Positions 1 to 8,282 of a stretch of DNA of 64,000 bases are shown in pieces; positions within the stretch are counted from its first letter, which is position 1; the number at the start of each line of letters is the position of its first letter. The notes under the pieces are model-generated. The model was not told the origin of the DNA and made no database searches. It saw only the letters and a program-made list of their open reading frames with translations. The stretch is from assembly GCA_003020985.1 (NCBI GenBank), contig PXRM01000022.1:1-64000 (forward strand). The letters run 5' to 3'. Source of the stretch: Halobacteriales archaeon QS_4_70_19 (lineage in GTDB: Archaea; Halobacteriota; Halobacteria; Halobacteriales; Haloarculaceae). The position numbers were made by a program, and so were the translations under genes.

Positions 1-52
1 TGAGTTCTGCGTGCTGTTCGTCCGACAGTTCGACGCGGATGTTTTTGACCAT
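1..52 (-). CDS. Ribbon-helix-helix-like small protein, N-terminus only
   Basis: An ATG at 50-52 on the minus strand opens a frame reading MVKNIRVELSDEQHAEL before leaving the window. A short beta-strand with basic residues followed by SDEQH is typical of small haloarchaeal CopG/Arc-type (ribbon-helix-helix) proteins, which bind DNA and often serve as antitoxins or small regulators. Only 17 residues are visible, so neither length nor a toxin partner can be judged. It lies immediately beside a decayed insertion-sequence end. Confidence 0.5.
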   Translation of the reverse strand, partial: MVKNIRVELSDEQHAEL

Positions 53-139
53 ACATCTTGTTCACAACCGTAACAGATATGTGTGTCGCTCGCGTTGTCC
101 TTTGTACTGCATCGGAGCCAAAAATGGAGCCGGTGCAGG

Positions 140-462
140 GGTCGCCGTAGGCCGGCCCTAAACTCGGAGTCGTTGAACGTGTCGCTCCGACTCCCCTTGT
201 TGGGGGCGCGAAACACGGGAGTCCACCGAGAATTAAAGCGGTGTGAGCCAGCCGGTCGCCACGGCGTGTTGTCGTGGCGAACGTGCGCTTCCATACGCCA
301 ACGCCTCGCCGGATAACGCCCGGCGGGAGTACGCCCGAGGACACAGAACAGTCTCCTCCGGCAGAACGCTGTGCATGCAACCCGCCCGTGACGGTCGTGG
401 AGTATGGGCCGAAACCCCATCGTGGGGGAACGCCCATGACTTCAGTCATGGGTAGCTTACTA
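140..462 (+). mobile_element. Remnant of an IS200/IS605-family element: tnpB 3' end and right end
   Basis: No intact gene lies in this stretch. One frame near 150-190 reads ALNSESLNVS, like the ALNSGTLN-type stretch just after the zinc finger of haloarchaeal TnpB proteins. A second frame (243-455) resembles the low-complexity TnpB tail and stops beside a strong hairpin, CCCATGAC/GTCATGGG. That hairpin motif followed by GGTAGC is what I associate with right ends of haloarchaeal IS200/IS605 (IS1341-type) elements. The two frames differ, so the tail is frameshifted. No transposase or TnpB catalytic core is present. The 3' part of such elements also encodes the guide (omega) RNA scaffold, so this could be a relic of one. 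The family call is from memory of motifs. Confidence 0.5.
404..452 (+). repeat. Stacked hairpins at the IS remnant right end
   Basis: Two perfect stem-loops sit back to back: CCCCA-TCG-TGGGG at 415-427, and CCCATGAC-TTCA-GTCATGGG at 433-452 (8-bp stem, 4-nt loop). ATGGGC at 404-409 can alternatively pair with GCCCAT at 432-437, giving competing folds. Subterminal hairpins of this kind are recognised by the Y1 transposase of IS200/IS605 elements. Confidence 0.7.
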
Positions 463-496
463 GACGTGCGATATCATCCGCCGGCGACGACCGCCC

Positions 497-1498
497 TTAG
501 ACGACGAGGCTGTCGCCGCTGGCCGGTCGCTCCTCGGCCAGCGGGAGCGTGAACTCGACGACGTTCCCCCCGTCGTCCGTCTCGATGTGGACGGTCCCAC
601 CGAGCGACTCCGCACACCACTTCATCACGAACAGGCCGACGCCGGTCCCGTGTCGCATCGCGGTCGTCTCCTCGATGTCGTCGAGCGCTGCGACCTCCAT
701 CTCCGGGATCGGGGGAGCGCCGTCGACGATGCGGACCCGGGCCTGCCGTTCTCCCGGCTCCGCGGCCACCGTCACTTCGACCGTCGGCGCCCCGTCCGCG
801 TGTTCGACGGCGTTCTCGATGGCGTGCTCGAACGCGACCCGCAGCTCCTGGTCCGCCGACACCAGCACCCCCTTCTCGCCCTCGACGGTGATGGTCGCGT
901 CGGGACAGTCGGCCCGGAACCCGTCGGCGACAGCCTCGATGAGCGCCGTGACCGGGGTCGGGGTGCGGTCGCAGTCGTCGGTCGCGGCGACCGCCTCGAT
1001 CCTGGCCACCGCGTCGATCAGCTCGGCGATCTCCGTGGCGACCTGGACGATGCGCTCGACCCACTCGCGGTGGCCCTCGGCGTCGACCGCGTCCGACGGC
1101 TCCGGGACCGGGTCCAGCAGGAGCTCCTCGGCGTACCCTCGGACGATCATCACGTCGTTGCGGAGGTTGTGCCGGATGATGCGGTAGAGGAGCCGGAGCC
1201 GGCGCGAGCGCGTCTTGAAGGTCGTGGTGTCGCGCAGTTCCGCCAGGACGAACGGCTCGCCGCCGGACACGAACCGGCACAGCGCTGCGGCACGGACGTG
1301 ACGCTCGACCGCGGCCGGGGAGAGCCGGGACGCCTCGGCGCTGAACGCCGCCACCGGCAGCCCGCACAGTTCGTCGACGTCGTACCCGAGCAGGGCCGCG
1401 GCGGCGGCGTTGGCATCCCGGACCACCCCCGACTCCGGGTCCTGCAGGAGCAGCGGGGTCCGCACGTGCTCGGCGAAGTCCGGGAGCTGGGAACGCAT
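497..1498 (-). CDS. PAS-domain sensor histidine kinase
   Basis: A 333-residue soluble kinase. A PAS-like sensor fills about residues 1-95 (DANAAAAALLGYDVDEL is the usual PAS core). The haloarchaeal H-box RIIRHNLRNDV follows with phospho-acceptor His110. The HATPase_c domain has the N-box HAIENAVEHAD (Asn229) and the G-box HGTGVGL (283-289). No transmembrane segment is visible, so the signal is probably cytosolic. It should autophosphorylate and pass phosphate to a response regulator, but none is adjacent, which is common for haloarchaeal orphan kinases. The ATG at 1498 is a good start. Unlike the second kinase in this window, its N-box runs straight into the next strand (VEHADGAPTVEV) with no insertion. 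Confidence 0.93.
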   Translation of the reverse strand: MRSQLPDFAEHVRTPLLLQDPESGVVRDANAAAAALLGYDVDELCGLPVAAFSAEASRLSPAAVERHVRAAALCRFVSGGEPFVLAELRDTTTFKTRSRRLRLLYRIIRHNLRNDVMIVRGYAEELLLDPVPEPSDAVDAEGHREWVERIVQVATEIAELIDAVARIEAVAATDDCDRTPTPVTALIEAVADGFRADCPDATITVEGEKGVLVSADQELRVAFEHAIENAVEHADGAPTVEVTVAAEPGERQARVRIVDGAPPIPEMEVAALDDIEETTAMRHGTGVGLFVMKWCAESLGGTVHIETDDGGNVVEFTLPLAEERPASGDSLVV

Positions 1499-2247
1499 CT
1501 ACCCTCCCGTAGCATCCAGGGACGGGTACCCTTCCCGTCGAATAGTTCGACAGTTTATGTACGATCACCCACACTCCACCGGCGGACAGCCGCGACCGTC
1601 GGCACCAGTGACGACCCGGGAACAGGTCCGACGGGCCGTTGACCGGCGGGTAACCGGGCGTCGTTTCCGAGGGGTCGGCTGAGACTTATCCGTGGCGACC
1701 ACGGCAAGACGGATAGGCGCCCGATGGGCCGGTTCCGGTGACTGTGGCTGTCTCCCCCCGGCCCGCGGGTGCCTCGGGCGACCGCTCGCCGTGTGGGCGA
1801 CTGGCGGCGCCCGAGACGCGCCCCGGCCACTGGCCGGACATTCGGCGGCCGGGGCGTGGACAGCCAGCGGCGCTCGGTTCGCAGGCGGCCCGGTGACGGT
1901 CCAGCCCTCCAGGTGGTGTGTGCCACACCCCAGCAACGCCGTCCTGCTCGGGACCCACATCCACTATATCCCGACGTTTTCTGGACAATCGCCGACCCAT
2001 CCGGCCAAATGTACAGACGAGATGGTTTTCAACAGATGAACTGACTTGAGCGAGTTTTAATTACAAAATTCGTCTTCCGTCTCCGGTCCGTAGTCCGGGT
2101 AGCGACGTCCACCCGATACACCACCAGGCGGACGGAGGCACACGGGACCCCTCCGGCGATACCGGAACGACTGCGGTGGTTCGCCCGCAGGGAATGCTAT
2201 TATCAATCATTAACTTTATCCGGGAGCGGTCCTTCGTCCGGGATACG
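1499..2247. other. Long intergenic region without a convincing gene
   Basis: About 750 bp with no frame that looks coding: the open frames are Arg/Pro/Ser-rich GC shadows. A small hairpin GGTGTG-TGC-CACACC lies at 1915-1929. An AT-rich patch at about 2025-2080 could hold promoter elements. No tRNA-like fold was recognised. Confidence 0.5.
2211..2220 (+). promoter_or_regulatory. TATA-like box for the 47-residue peptide gene
   Basis: TAACTTTATC sits about 32 bp before the ATG at 2248 in a locally AT-rich stretch, a spacing that fits a short-leader or leaderless haloarchaeal transcript. It supports the small frame being a gene. Confidence 0.4.
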
Positions 2248-2391
2248 ATGGATCAGCCAGCCCCACTCGTCCCGCAGATGCCGACCCCGACCGAGACGCC
2301 CGAGGAGACACGCCCGACTGCCGACGGCGGCGAGCGCCGACAGCTTCCGGAGCGGACCTTCGGCGCGCCGCTCGTCCCCGACTACCGGTAG
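2248..2391 (+). CDS. Proline-rich 47-residue peptide, unknown function
   Basis: The frame starts MDQPAPLVPQMPTPTETPEE and ends with APLVPDYR. It is rich in Pro, Thr and Glu, has no Cys, and shows no signal peptide or membrane segment. Evidence that it is real: a TATA-like box at the right distance, clear GC preference at third codon positions, and an acidic composition. I do not recognise a family. It could be an intrinsically disordered small protein or a precursor peptide, but no modifying enzyme is adjacent. A longer upstream in-frame start exists at about 2176 and is less likely because it would include the TATA-like box. Confidence 0.4.
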   Translation: MDQPAPLVPQMPTPTETPEETRPTADGGERRQLPERTFGAPLVPDYR

Positions 2392-2520
2392 ACTGCCGGT
2401 CGTCCCGACAGCCCGCTGCCGACGGCCGCTGACCCGACCGACCGGTCCCCGCCAGTCGCCCGCCCGGAAGCCCGCGGTCCCCGACAGCCACCTCCGGCGC
2501 CGTCCCCGGCGCCACCACGC

Positions 2521-2718
2521 TCACTCGAACAGCGCGCCGTGGCGCTGTGCCAGGTCGGTGTACCCGCCGGAATGGTACTCGTCGAAGACGGCGTCCGGGT
2601 CGATGTCCGTCGCGGCCGGCACGACCGAGGCGGGCGTCCCGCGGAGGACGACGCCCGGCCGGACGCTCGCGTCGGCCGCGACGGACCCCTCGAACGCGTA
2701 GCCTCGACTGTCGGCCAT
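2521..2718 (-). CDS. Small conserved-looking hypothetical protein (65 aa)
   Basis: A 65-residue acidic protein beginning MADSRGYAFEGSVAADA and ending RHGALFE. It has no Cys, no membrane segment and no recognised domain. The DIDPDAVFDEYHSGGYTDLA stretch has the regular hydrophobic spacing of a helix. Acidity and GC3 pattern match real haloarchaeal genes, and the antisense frames here are Arg-rich shadows. It is divergently placed from the LLM oxidoreductase at 2851 with about 130 bp between them, so the two may share a control region. Function unknown. Confidence 0.65.
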   Translation of the reverse strand: MADSRGYAFEGSVAADASVRPGVVLRGTPASVVPAATDIDPDAVFDEYHSGGYTDLAQRHGALFE

Positions 2719-2850
2719 GTTCGGGGGCGACGAACCCCACGGGCAAAGTCATGTGTGTTGGTATCACCCCACGAGTCCGCGTGTCGGAGGGGCCGTACAC
2801 CCGGCGCGACGACCGGCAGGCCCTTGCTCGCGGGGGCCCGACGCGGAGCC

Positions 2851-3792
2851 GTGACGGACGCCGACCACTGCAACGCCGGCTTCGAGCGCCTGTTCGCCGG
2901 CGACGGCCTCACCGTCGGAACGGGCTTCCCCCTCACCGACAACCGGCAGTCCCGCCCGCCGGTCGGGCGGGAGGTGGCGCTCGCGGCGCACGCCGAGGCG
3001 GTCGGCTTCGACGGGCTCTGGGCCCGCGACGTGCCCTTCCGCTGGCCCCGCTTTCGCGACACCGGCCAGACGTACGACACGTTCCCGTGGCTGAGCCACG
3101 TCGCCGCCCACACGGAGGACGTGGCGCTCGGTACCGCGAGCGTCGTCCTCCCGCTGCGCCACCCGGCCCACGTCGCGAAGGCGGCCGCCACCGTCGACCG
3201 GCTGTCCGGCGGCCGGCTCGTCCTCGGGGTGGCGACGGGCGACCGCGACCCGGAGTACGACGCGTTCGGCGCCGACGCCGACGAGCGCGGCGCCCGGTTC
3301 CGCGAGTCCGTCGCTGCGATGCGGGCGCTGTGGCGCGGGGAGTTCCCCGCGGTCGACTTCGGCGGCGACCGCGGCGGCCTGGAGGGTGACCTCGACCTCG
3401 TGCCGAAGCCGGCGAGCGGGACGCTCCCCCTCCTCCCGACCGGCCACTCGCGCCAGACGGTCGAGTGGCTCGGCGCGAACGGCGACGGCTGGCTGTTCTA
3501 CCACCTGCCCGAGGACACCCTCGAGTCCTACCTGGCGGACTGGCGTGCGGCCGCCGGCGAGAAGCCGTTCGCGATGGCGCTCCGCCTCGAACTGGCCGAC
3601 GACCCTACCGCCGATCCCGAGCACGTCCACCAGGGGTACCGCGCGGGCAACGAGTGGGTCGTCGACTTCCTCCGTCGGCTCGAAACGGCGGGCGTCGACC
3701 ACGTCCTCGTCGGCGTCGACGAGGCCCGCGAGGAAAGCGACCCGGAACGGGCGCTGACGCGGTTCGGCGAGACGGTGCTCGACCGGCTGTGA
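2851..3792 (+). CDS. LLM-class (luciferase-like) flavin-dependent oxidoreductase
   Basis: A 313-residue protein of the bacterial-luciferase/F420 (LLM) superfamily. Recognisable stretches are LTVGTGFPLTDN near the start, AEAVGFDGLWARDVPFRWP, HVAKAAATVDRLSGGRLVLG (the classic LLM core) and a C-terminal LLPTGHSRQTVEWLGANGDG. The WARDVPF motif suggests the BA3436-type subfamily (from memory). These TIM-barrel enzymes use FMNH2 or F420; the substrate cannot be told. I chose the GTG at 2851 because the family starts about ten residues before AGFERLFAGDGL and the sequence upstream is Arg-rich shadow. Stand-alone gene. Confidence 0.9.
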   Translation: MTDADHCNAGFERLFAGDGLTVGTGFPLTDNRQSRPPVGREVALAAHAEAVGFDGLWARDVPFRWPRFRDTGQTYDTFPWLSHVAAHTEDVALGTASVVLPLRHPAHVAKAAATVDRLSGGRLVLGVATGDRDPEYDAFGADADERGARFRESVAAMRALWRGEFPAVDFGGDRGGLEGDLDLVPKPASGTLPLLPTGHSRQTVEWLGANGDGWLFYHLPEDTLESYLADWRAAAGEKPFAMALRLELADDPTADPEHVHQGYRAGNEWVVDFLRRLETAGVDHVLVGVDEAREESDPERALTRFGETVLDRL

Positions 3793-4044
3793 GGCGGGAG
3801 ACGCGGGGAGCCCGGAGTCGGCTGGTATCTGGACCCCGGTCACTTCACTTCGGATGCGGACATCTCTGATTTCATTCGTCCGATCGGTCGTCAGAGTTCC
3901 CAACTCTGAGAATATGTCGAAGTTTCCCATCCTACCGAGGCATGACCGGCCACACCGCGACGCACGACCAACTACTGAGCCCCGGGGCGACCGAGGGCTT
4001 GCAGCGCCCCTACAGTTTTGTCGAGGGGACTCCCAGGGCGGGGC

Positions 4045-5625
4045 ATGGCATCACACGCTACGATAGCCGACACGCTGGAGCGGACGGCGGACCTCCACCC
4101 GGACCGGGAGGCCGTCGTCTACCCGGCGAAGGACCAGCGGTGGACGTACGGGGAGTTCGACCGGAAGGCCAACCGGCTGGCGAACGCCCTGGCCGACCTC
4201 GGGGTCGAGAAGGGGGACCGCGTCTCCACGATGCTGTTCAACGGCTCGGAGATCGTCCTCGCGGTGTACGCCTGCGCCAAACTGGGCGCCGTGTTCAACC
4301 CGCTCAACTACCGGCTCCCGGCGGGCGAGGTGGAGTACATCGTCAACGACGCCGGTTCGACGGTCATGCTGTACGAGACCGACACCCGCGAGGCCGTCGC
4401 GGGCGCACGCAACGCCCTCGAGACGGTCTCCGAGTACGTCTACGTCGACGAGGACGTGCCCGGGGGCGACCACGACTTCTACGATCTGCTCGCGGACGCG
4501 AGCCCGGAGCGGCCGGACACCGTGGTCGAGGAGACGGACGCGTACGCGTTCATCTACACCTCCGGGACGACGGGCCGGCCGAAGGGCGTCGTCCACGAGC
4601 ACCGGGACATGCTGGAGCACAACCTGCTCTGCATCGCGGAGATGAACCTCGAGCGGAGGGACGTGGGGCTGTCCGCGCTCCCGCTGTACCACTGCGCGGA
4701 GCTGCACGCGAACCTGTTCCCGCGGGTCCAGCGCGGCGCGACGAACGTCATCCACCACGAGTTCGACCCCGTCCAGGTACTCGACGCCATCGAGGAGCAC
4801 GGGGTGACCGTCTTCTTCGCGGCGCCGACGGCGTGGAACGGCGTGGCCCGGACGGCGGCCGAGACCGACCACGACGTCTCCTCGCTCCGGCTGGGGCTGT
4901 ACGGCGCAGCGCCGATGCCCGAGGAGGTGCTCGACGCCTGCATGGAGCACCTCTGCGAGGACTACGTCCAGGCGTACGGGATGACCGAGATCGGCCCCTG
5001 TGGCACCTTCCAGAGCCCGGAGGAGCAGCTCACGAAGCAGGGCTCGGCCGGGCTCCCGGCGCTCAACCACCGCGTCCGTATCGTCGAACCGGACGCCGAC
5101 CCCGACCGGACCGTCGAACAGGGCGACATCGGCGAGATCCTCTTCGCTGGGCCGTGCACGATGCGGGAGTACTGGAACCGGCCGGAGGCGACCCGCGAGT
5201 CCCTCCGCGAGCACGAGGGGCGGGAGTGGTACTACACGGGCGACCTGGGCTACCGCGACGAGGACGGCTACCTCTACGTCGTCGACCGGAAGGACGACAT
5301 GATCGTCTCCGGCGGGGAGAACGTCTACCCCGCGGAGGTCGAGGACGTGCTGTTCCGTCACGAGGCGGTCGTGGAGGCCGCCGTCGTCGGCGAGGACGAC
5401 GACGAGTGGGGGCAGCGCGTCGTCGCGTACGTCGTCGGCGATACGGACGCCGCGGCGCTGGACCAGTTCTGCCTGGAGAGCGACGACCTGGCCGACTTCA
5501 AGCGCCCACGCGCGTACTACTTCGTCGAGGAGCTCCCCAAGAACCCCTCCGGGAAGGTCCAGAAGTTCCGGCTCCGGAGCGGGGACGACGACGCCGGCGA
5601 CGTCGAGAGCGTCGACGTGGCCTGA
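4045..5625 (+). CDS. Acyl-CoA synthetase (AMP-forming), class I ANL family
   Basis: A 526-residue adenylate-forming ligase that activates a carboxylic acid to acyl-AMP and then acyl-CoA. The P-loop YTSGTTGRPKGV is at about 171-182. It is followed by YGAAPMP, the QAYGMTEIGP motif, the hinge region YYTGDLGYRDEDGY, VSGGENVYP, and the catalytic lysine in PKNPSGKVQK near the C-terminus. The chain-length class cannot be fixed; the architecture resembles medium/long-chain or aryl acyl-CoA ligases. ATG 4045 begins MASHATIADTLERTADLHP, the usual start for this family. A nitrilase-family gene follows about 100 bp downstream, so the acid made from a nitrile could be the ligase substrate (inference only). 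Confidence 0.95.
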   Translation: MASHATIADTLERTADLHPDREAVVYPAKDQRWTYGEFDRKANRLANALADLGVEKGDRVSTMLFNGSEIVLAVYACAKLGAVFNPLNYRLPAGEVEYIVNDAGSTVMLYETDTREAVAGARNALETVSEYVYVDEDVPGGDHDFYDLLADASPERPDTVVEETDAYAFIYTSGTTGRPKGVVHEHRDMLEHNLLCIAEMNLERRDVGLSALPLYHCAELHANLFPRVQRGATNVIHHEFDPVQVLDAIEEHGVTVFFAAPTAWNGVARTAAETDHDVSSLRLGLYGAAPMPEEVLDACMEHLCEDYVQAYGMTEIGPCGTFQSPEEQLTKQGSAGLPALNHRVRIVEPDADPDRTVEQGDIGEILFAGPCTMREYWNRPEATRESLREHEGREWYYTGDLGYRDEDGYLYVVDRKDDMIVSGGENVYPAEVEDVLFRHEAVVEAAVVGEDDDEWGQRVVAYVVGDTDAAALDQFCLESDDLADFKRPRAYYFVEELPKNPSGKVQKFRLRSGDDDAGDVESVDVA

Positions 5626-5727
5626 CGGCGAGCGGCGTGACACGCCCCGGGTGCGGGGTCGGTGGCCCCGACCGCCCCGGTACCGGTGGGCGAAACAGGT
5701 TTGCCACGTCCACCCACACGTCCGCGT

Positions 5728-6861
5728 ATGTCCACGGAGACGTTCACCCTGGCTGCGGCACAGGTCGAACCGGTCTACCACGACAAGGAGGGGACGCTGG
5801 ACCGCACCTGCGAGTGGATCGAGCGCGCCGGTGACGCCGGCGCGGACCTCGTAGTCTTCCCGGAGACGTACTTCCCGGGGTACCCGTACTGGCGCGGTAG
5901 CGTCTCCATCCCCCGGTGGACGGAGCTGATGGTCGACCTCCAGAAGAACAGCCTCCACGTCGCCGACGATGCCGTCGAGGTCATCGGCGAGACGGCCGCC
6001 GAAGCCGACGTCCACGTCGCGCTGGGGACCAACGAGCGCAGCGACCGGGCCGGGAGCGATACGCTGTACAACTCCATCTTCTACTTCGACCGGACCGGAG
6101 CGCTGCGGGGTCGCCACCGGAAGCTGATGCCCACCCACGAGGAGCGGGCCATCTGGGGCCGGGGCGACCCGTCCAGCCTCGCCACCTACGACACGGATAT
6201 CGGTCGGGTCGGCGGGCTGGTGTGTTACGAGAACCACATGACTCTCTCGAAGGCCGCACTCACCGCGAACGGCGAGGAGATCCACGCCGCGGTGTGGCCG
6301 GGCTTCTGGGAGCAGCACGGCCACCCGGGCGACAAGACCCGCGCGGAGACCACCGAGGCGGTCGACACCTGCGACATCTACCCCGCGATGCGGGAGTACG
6401 CCTTCGAGACGCAGTCGTACGTCGCGGCCTGCTCGGCGTACATGAGCGACGACATCCCCGAGGAGTTCAGCGGGGAGGAACTCGGCTTCAACGTCGCCAG
6501 CGGCGGGAGCATGCTCGTCAACCCGGCCGGCATCGTGAAGGCCGGACCGCTGGTCGGCGAGGAGGGACTGCTCACGGCCGAGTTCGACCGCGACGAGCGC
6601 CGCGCCACCAAGGCCTACTTCGACGCGATGGGCCACTACACCCGGTGGGACGCGGTCAGCCTGGAGGTCAGCGACGAGACGCTGTCGCCGGTCCACCACC
6701 ACGACCACGACCCCGGTCGCGGTGCAGCCGCCGACCGGGCCCGGACGGATGGCGCCTCGGTCGCTGGCGACGAGGAGCTCTCGGCCGCCGAGGCGGAGGC
6801 CATCGCGACGGAGCACGACGTGCCGGTCGAGGCCGTCGAGGCCATCGCGGACGCGCTCTGA
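5728..6861 (+). CDS. Nitrilase / carbon-nitrogen hydrolase family protein
   Basis: A 377-residue member of the nitrilase branch of the C-N hydrolases. The catalytic triad is visible: Glu46 in VVFPETYFPGYP, Lys132 in HRKLMPTHEER, and Cys166 in GGLVCYENHM. The EERAIWGRGD stretch is characteristic of true aliphatic/aryl nitrilases. The usual CWEH is CYEN here, an atypical residue beside the nucleophile that may alter specificity. The C-terminus adds a His/Asp patch (VHHHDHDPG) and a helical tail ending VPVEAVEAIADAL outside the catalytic fold. ATG 5728 gives the family N-terminus. It follows the acyl-CoA ligase on the same strand. Confidence 0.93.
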   Translation: MSTETFTLAAAQVEPVYHDKEGTLDRTCEWIERAGDAGADLVVFPETYFPGYPYWRGSVSIPRWTELMVDLQKNSLHVADDAVEVIGETAAEADVHVALGTNERSDRAGSDTLYNSIFYFDRTGALRGRHRKLMPTHEERAIWGRGDPSSLATYDTDIGRVGGLVCYENHMTLSKAALTANGEEIHAAVWPGFWEQHGHPGDKTRAETTEAVDTCDIYPAMREYAFETQSYVAACSAYMSDDIPEEFSGEELGFNVASGGSMLVNPAGIVKAGPLVGEEGLLTAEFDRDERRATKAYFDAMGHYTRWDAVSLEVSDETLSPVHHHDHDPGRGAAADRARTDGASVAGDEELSAAEAEAIATEHDVPVEAVEAIADAL

Positions 6862-6914
6862 CCGCGGGGGTGGCGGGGCTCGTCCCACCCGGCTGATGCG
6901 GGGCAAAGGAACAG

Positions 6915-6923
6915 GATTTTAAC
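6915..6923 (+). promoter_or_regulatory. TATA-like box of the rpl39e-rpl31e-eif6 operon
   Basis: GATTTTAAC is centred about 30 bp before the rpl39e ATG at 6949, fitting a very short leader. No other AT-rich box lies between the nitrilase stop and this gene. Confidence 0.55.
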
Positions 6924-6948
6924 CGCCCGCTCGGAAGGACTACCACCC

Positions 6949-7101
6949 ATGAGCAAGAAGTCGAAGGCCAAGAAGAAACGGCTGAGCAAACTCGAGAACC
7001 AGAACAACCGGGTCCCCGCGTGGGTCATCATGAAGACGGACCGCGACACCACCCGCAACCACAAGCGCCGAAACTGGCGGCGCAACGACACGGACGAGTA
7101 G
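6949..7101 (+). CDS. rpl39e: 50S ribosomal protein L39e
   Basis: A 50-residue, strongly basic protein: [20 protein letters not shown] followed by [10 protein letters not shown] and an Arg-rich C-terminus. Length and sequence match archaeal L39e, which lines the peptide exit tunnel. It is first in the operon with L31e and aIF6. Its stop codon abuts the ATG of rpl31e with no gap (TAGATG), suggesting translational coupling. Confidence 0.98.
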   Translation: MSKKSKAKKKRLSKLENQNNRVPAWVIMKTDRDTTRNHKRRNWRRNDTDE

Positions 7102-7377
7102 ATGAGCGCGAGTGACTTCGAGGAGCGCGTGGTGACGGTCCCGCTGCGCGACGTGCAGGCCGAGGCCAAACACGAGCGCGCGGACAGGGCGATGAGCATC
7201 ATCCGCAGTCACCTCGCCCAGCATTTCAACGTCGAGGAGGCCGACGTGCGCCTGGACCCCTCCATCAACGAGGCGGTCTGGGAGCGCGGTCGCAAGAAGC
7301 CGCCCTCCAAGCTCCGCGTCCGGGCCGCCCGCTTCGAGGAGGAGGGCGAGGCCGTCGTCGAGGCAGAGACGGCGTAA
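7102..7377 (+). CDS. rpl31e: 50S ribosomal protein L31e
   Basis: A 91-residue protein beginning [17 protein letters not shown], with the L31e core [13 protein letters not shown] and [17 protein letters not shown]31e sits near the exit tunnel of archaeal and eukaryotic large subunits. It is directly fused to rpl39e in the operon, and its stop is one base before the GTG of eif6. The L39e-L31e-aIF6 order is a well-known archaeal arrangement. Confidence 0.98.
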   Translation: MSASDFEERVVTVPLRDVQAEAKHERADRAMSIIRSHLAQHFNVEEADVRLDPSINEAVWERGRKKPPSKLRVRAARFEEEGEAVVEAETA

Positions 7378-7378
7378 C

Positions 7379-8044
7379 GTGCTCCGCGCGGCCTTCGGGG
7401 GCTCGTCGTACATCGGCGTTTTCAGCCGCGCCACCGACGACTGCTTGCTGATCCGCCGGGACGCCGAGGACGACATCCGGGAGTCGTTCGCCGAGGAACT
7501 GGGGGTGTCCGCCGTCCCGACGACGGTCGGCGGCTCGGCCACCGTCGGCGCGCTCGCGACCGGCAACGCGAACGGGCTGCTCGTCAGCAGCCGCGCCACC
7601 GACCGCGAGGTCGACCGCATCGCGGACGCCACGGACCTCCCGGTCGGCGAACTCCCCGGGCGCGTGAACGCGGCGGGCAACGTCGTCTGCTGCAACGACC
7701 ACGGCGCCTACGTCCACCCGGACCTCTCGCGCAACGCGGTGCAGGCCGTCCGGGACACGCTGGACGTACCGGTCGAGCGGGGCGACCTCGCCGGCGTCCG
7801 CACGGTGGGCACCGCCGCCGTCGCGACGAACCGGGGCGTCCTCTGCCACCCGAAGTCGACCGACGAGGAACTCGACTTCCTCGAGGACCTGCTGGACGTG
7901 CCCGCGGACCTCGGCACCATCAACTACGGCGGCCCGCTGGTCGGGTCGGGGCTCGTCGCGAACGAGCACGGCTTCGTCGTCGGGCAGGACACCTCCGGGC
8001 CCGAACTGGGCCGCATCGAGAACGCGCTCGGCTACATCGACTGA
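7379..8044 (+). CDS. eif6: Translation initiation factor aIF6
   Basis: A 221-residue aIF6, the ribosome anti-association factor that binds the large subunit. It begins (GTG) [20 protein letters not shown] and shows the five-fold pseudosymmetric repeats of the pentein fold, for example [29 protein letters not shown] and ANEHGFVVG. Length is normal for the family. The GTG at 7379 is one base after the rpl31e stop, so it is almost certainly co-translated. Confidence 0.97.
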   Translation: MLRAAFGGSSYIGVFSRATDDCLLIRRDAEDDIRESFAEELGVSAVPTTVGGSATVGALATGNANGLLVSSRATDREVDRIADATDLPVGELPGRVNAAGNVVCCNDHGAYVHPDLSRNAVQAVRDTLDVPVERGDLAGVRTVGTAAVATNRGVLCHPKSTDEELDFLEDLLDVPADLGTINYGGPLVGSGLVANEHGFVVGQDTSGPELGRIENALGYID

Positions 8045-8282
8045 GTCGGGAGAGCAGCCCGTGTATCTGCTCTGTGATACCGTATTTATCGAGTAGCTCG
8101 GCGTCGACACTGGGAGTCCCCGATGACCTCGAGACGCGGGGTCCATCGTCGGCGGCGCGTCACCCGGCAGCGCCATCGCAGGGAGTGGCGACCGGCGGTA
8201 GGCGGGCCGTCGGTCGCCACCACCGTTCTCGTCGCCGCACCTCGCCGCAACCGATTTGTCGACCGCCGCCGACCGCCGCGGT

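Noticed and set aside
4051-6906. A long open frame on the minus strand antisense to the ligase and nitrilase
   Set aside because: It is a GC-bias shadow. Its translation is Val/Arg/Gly-rich without domains, while both plus-strand genes show full catalytic motifs.
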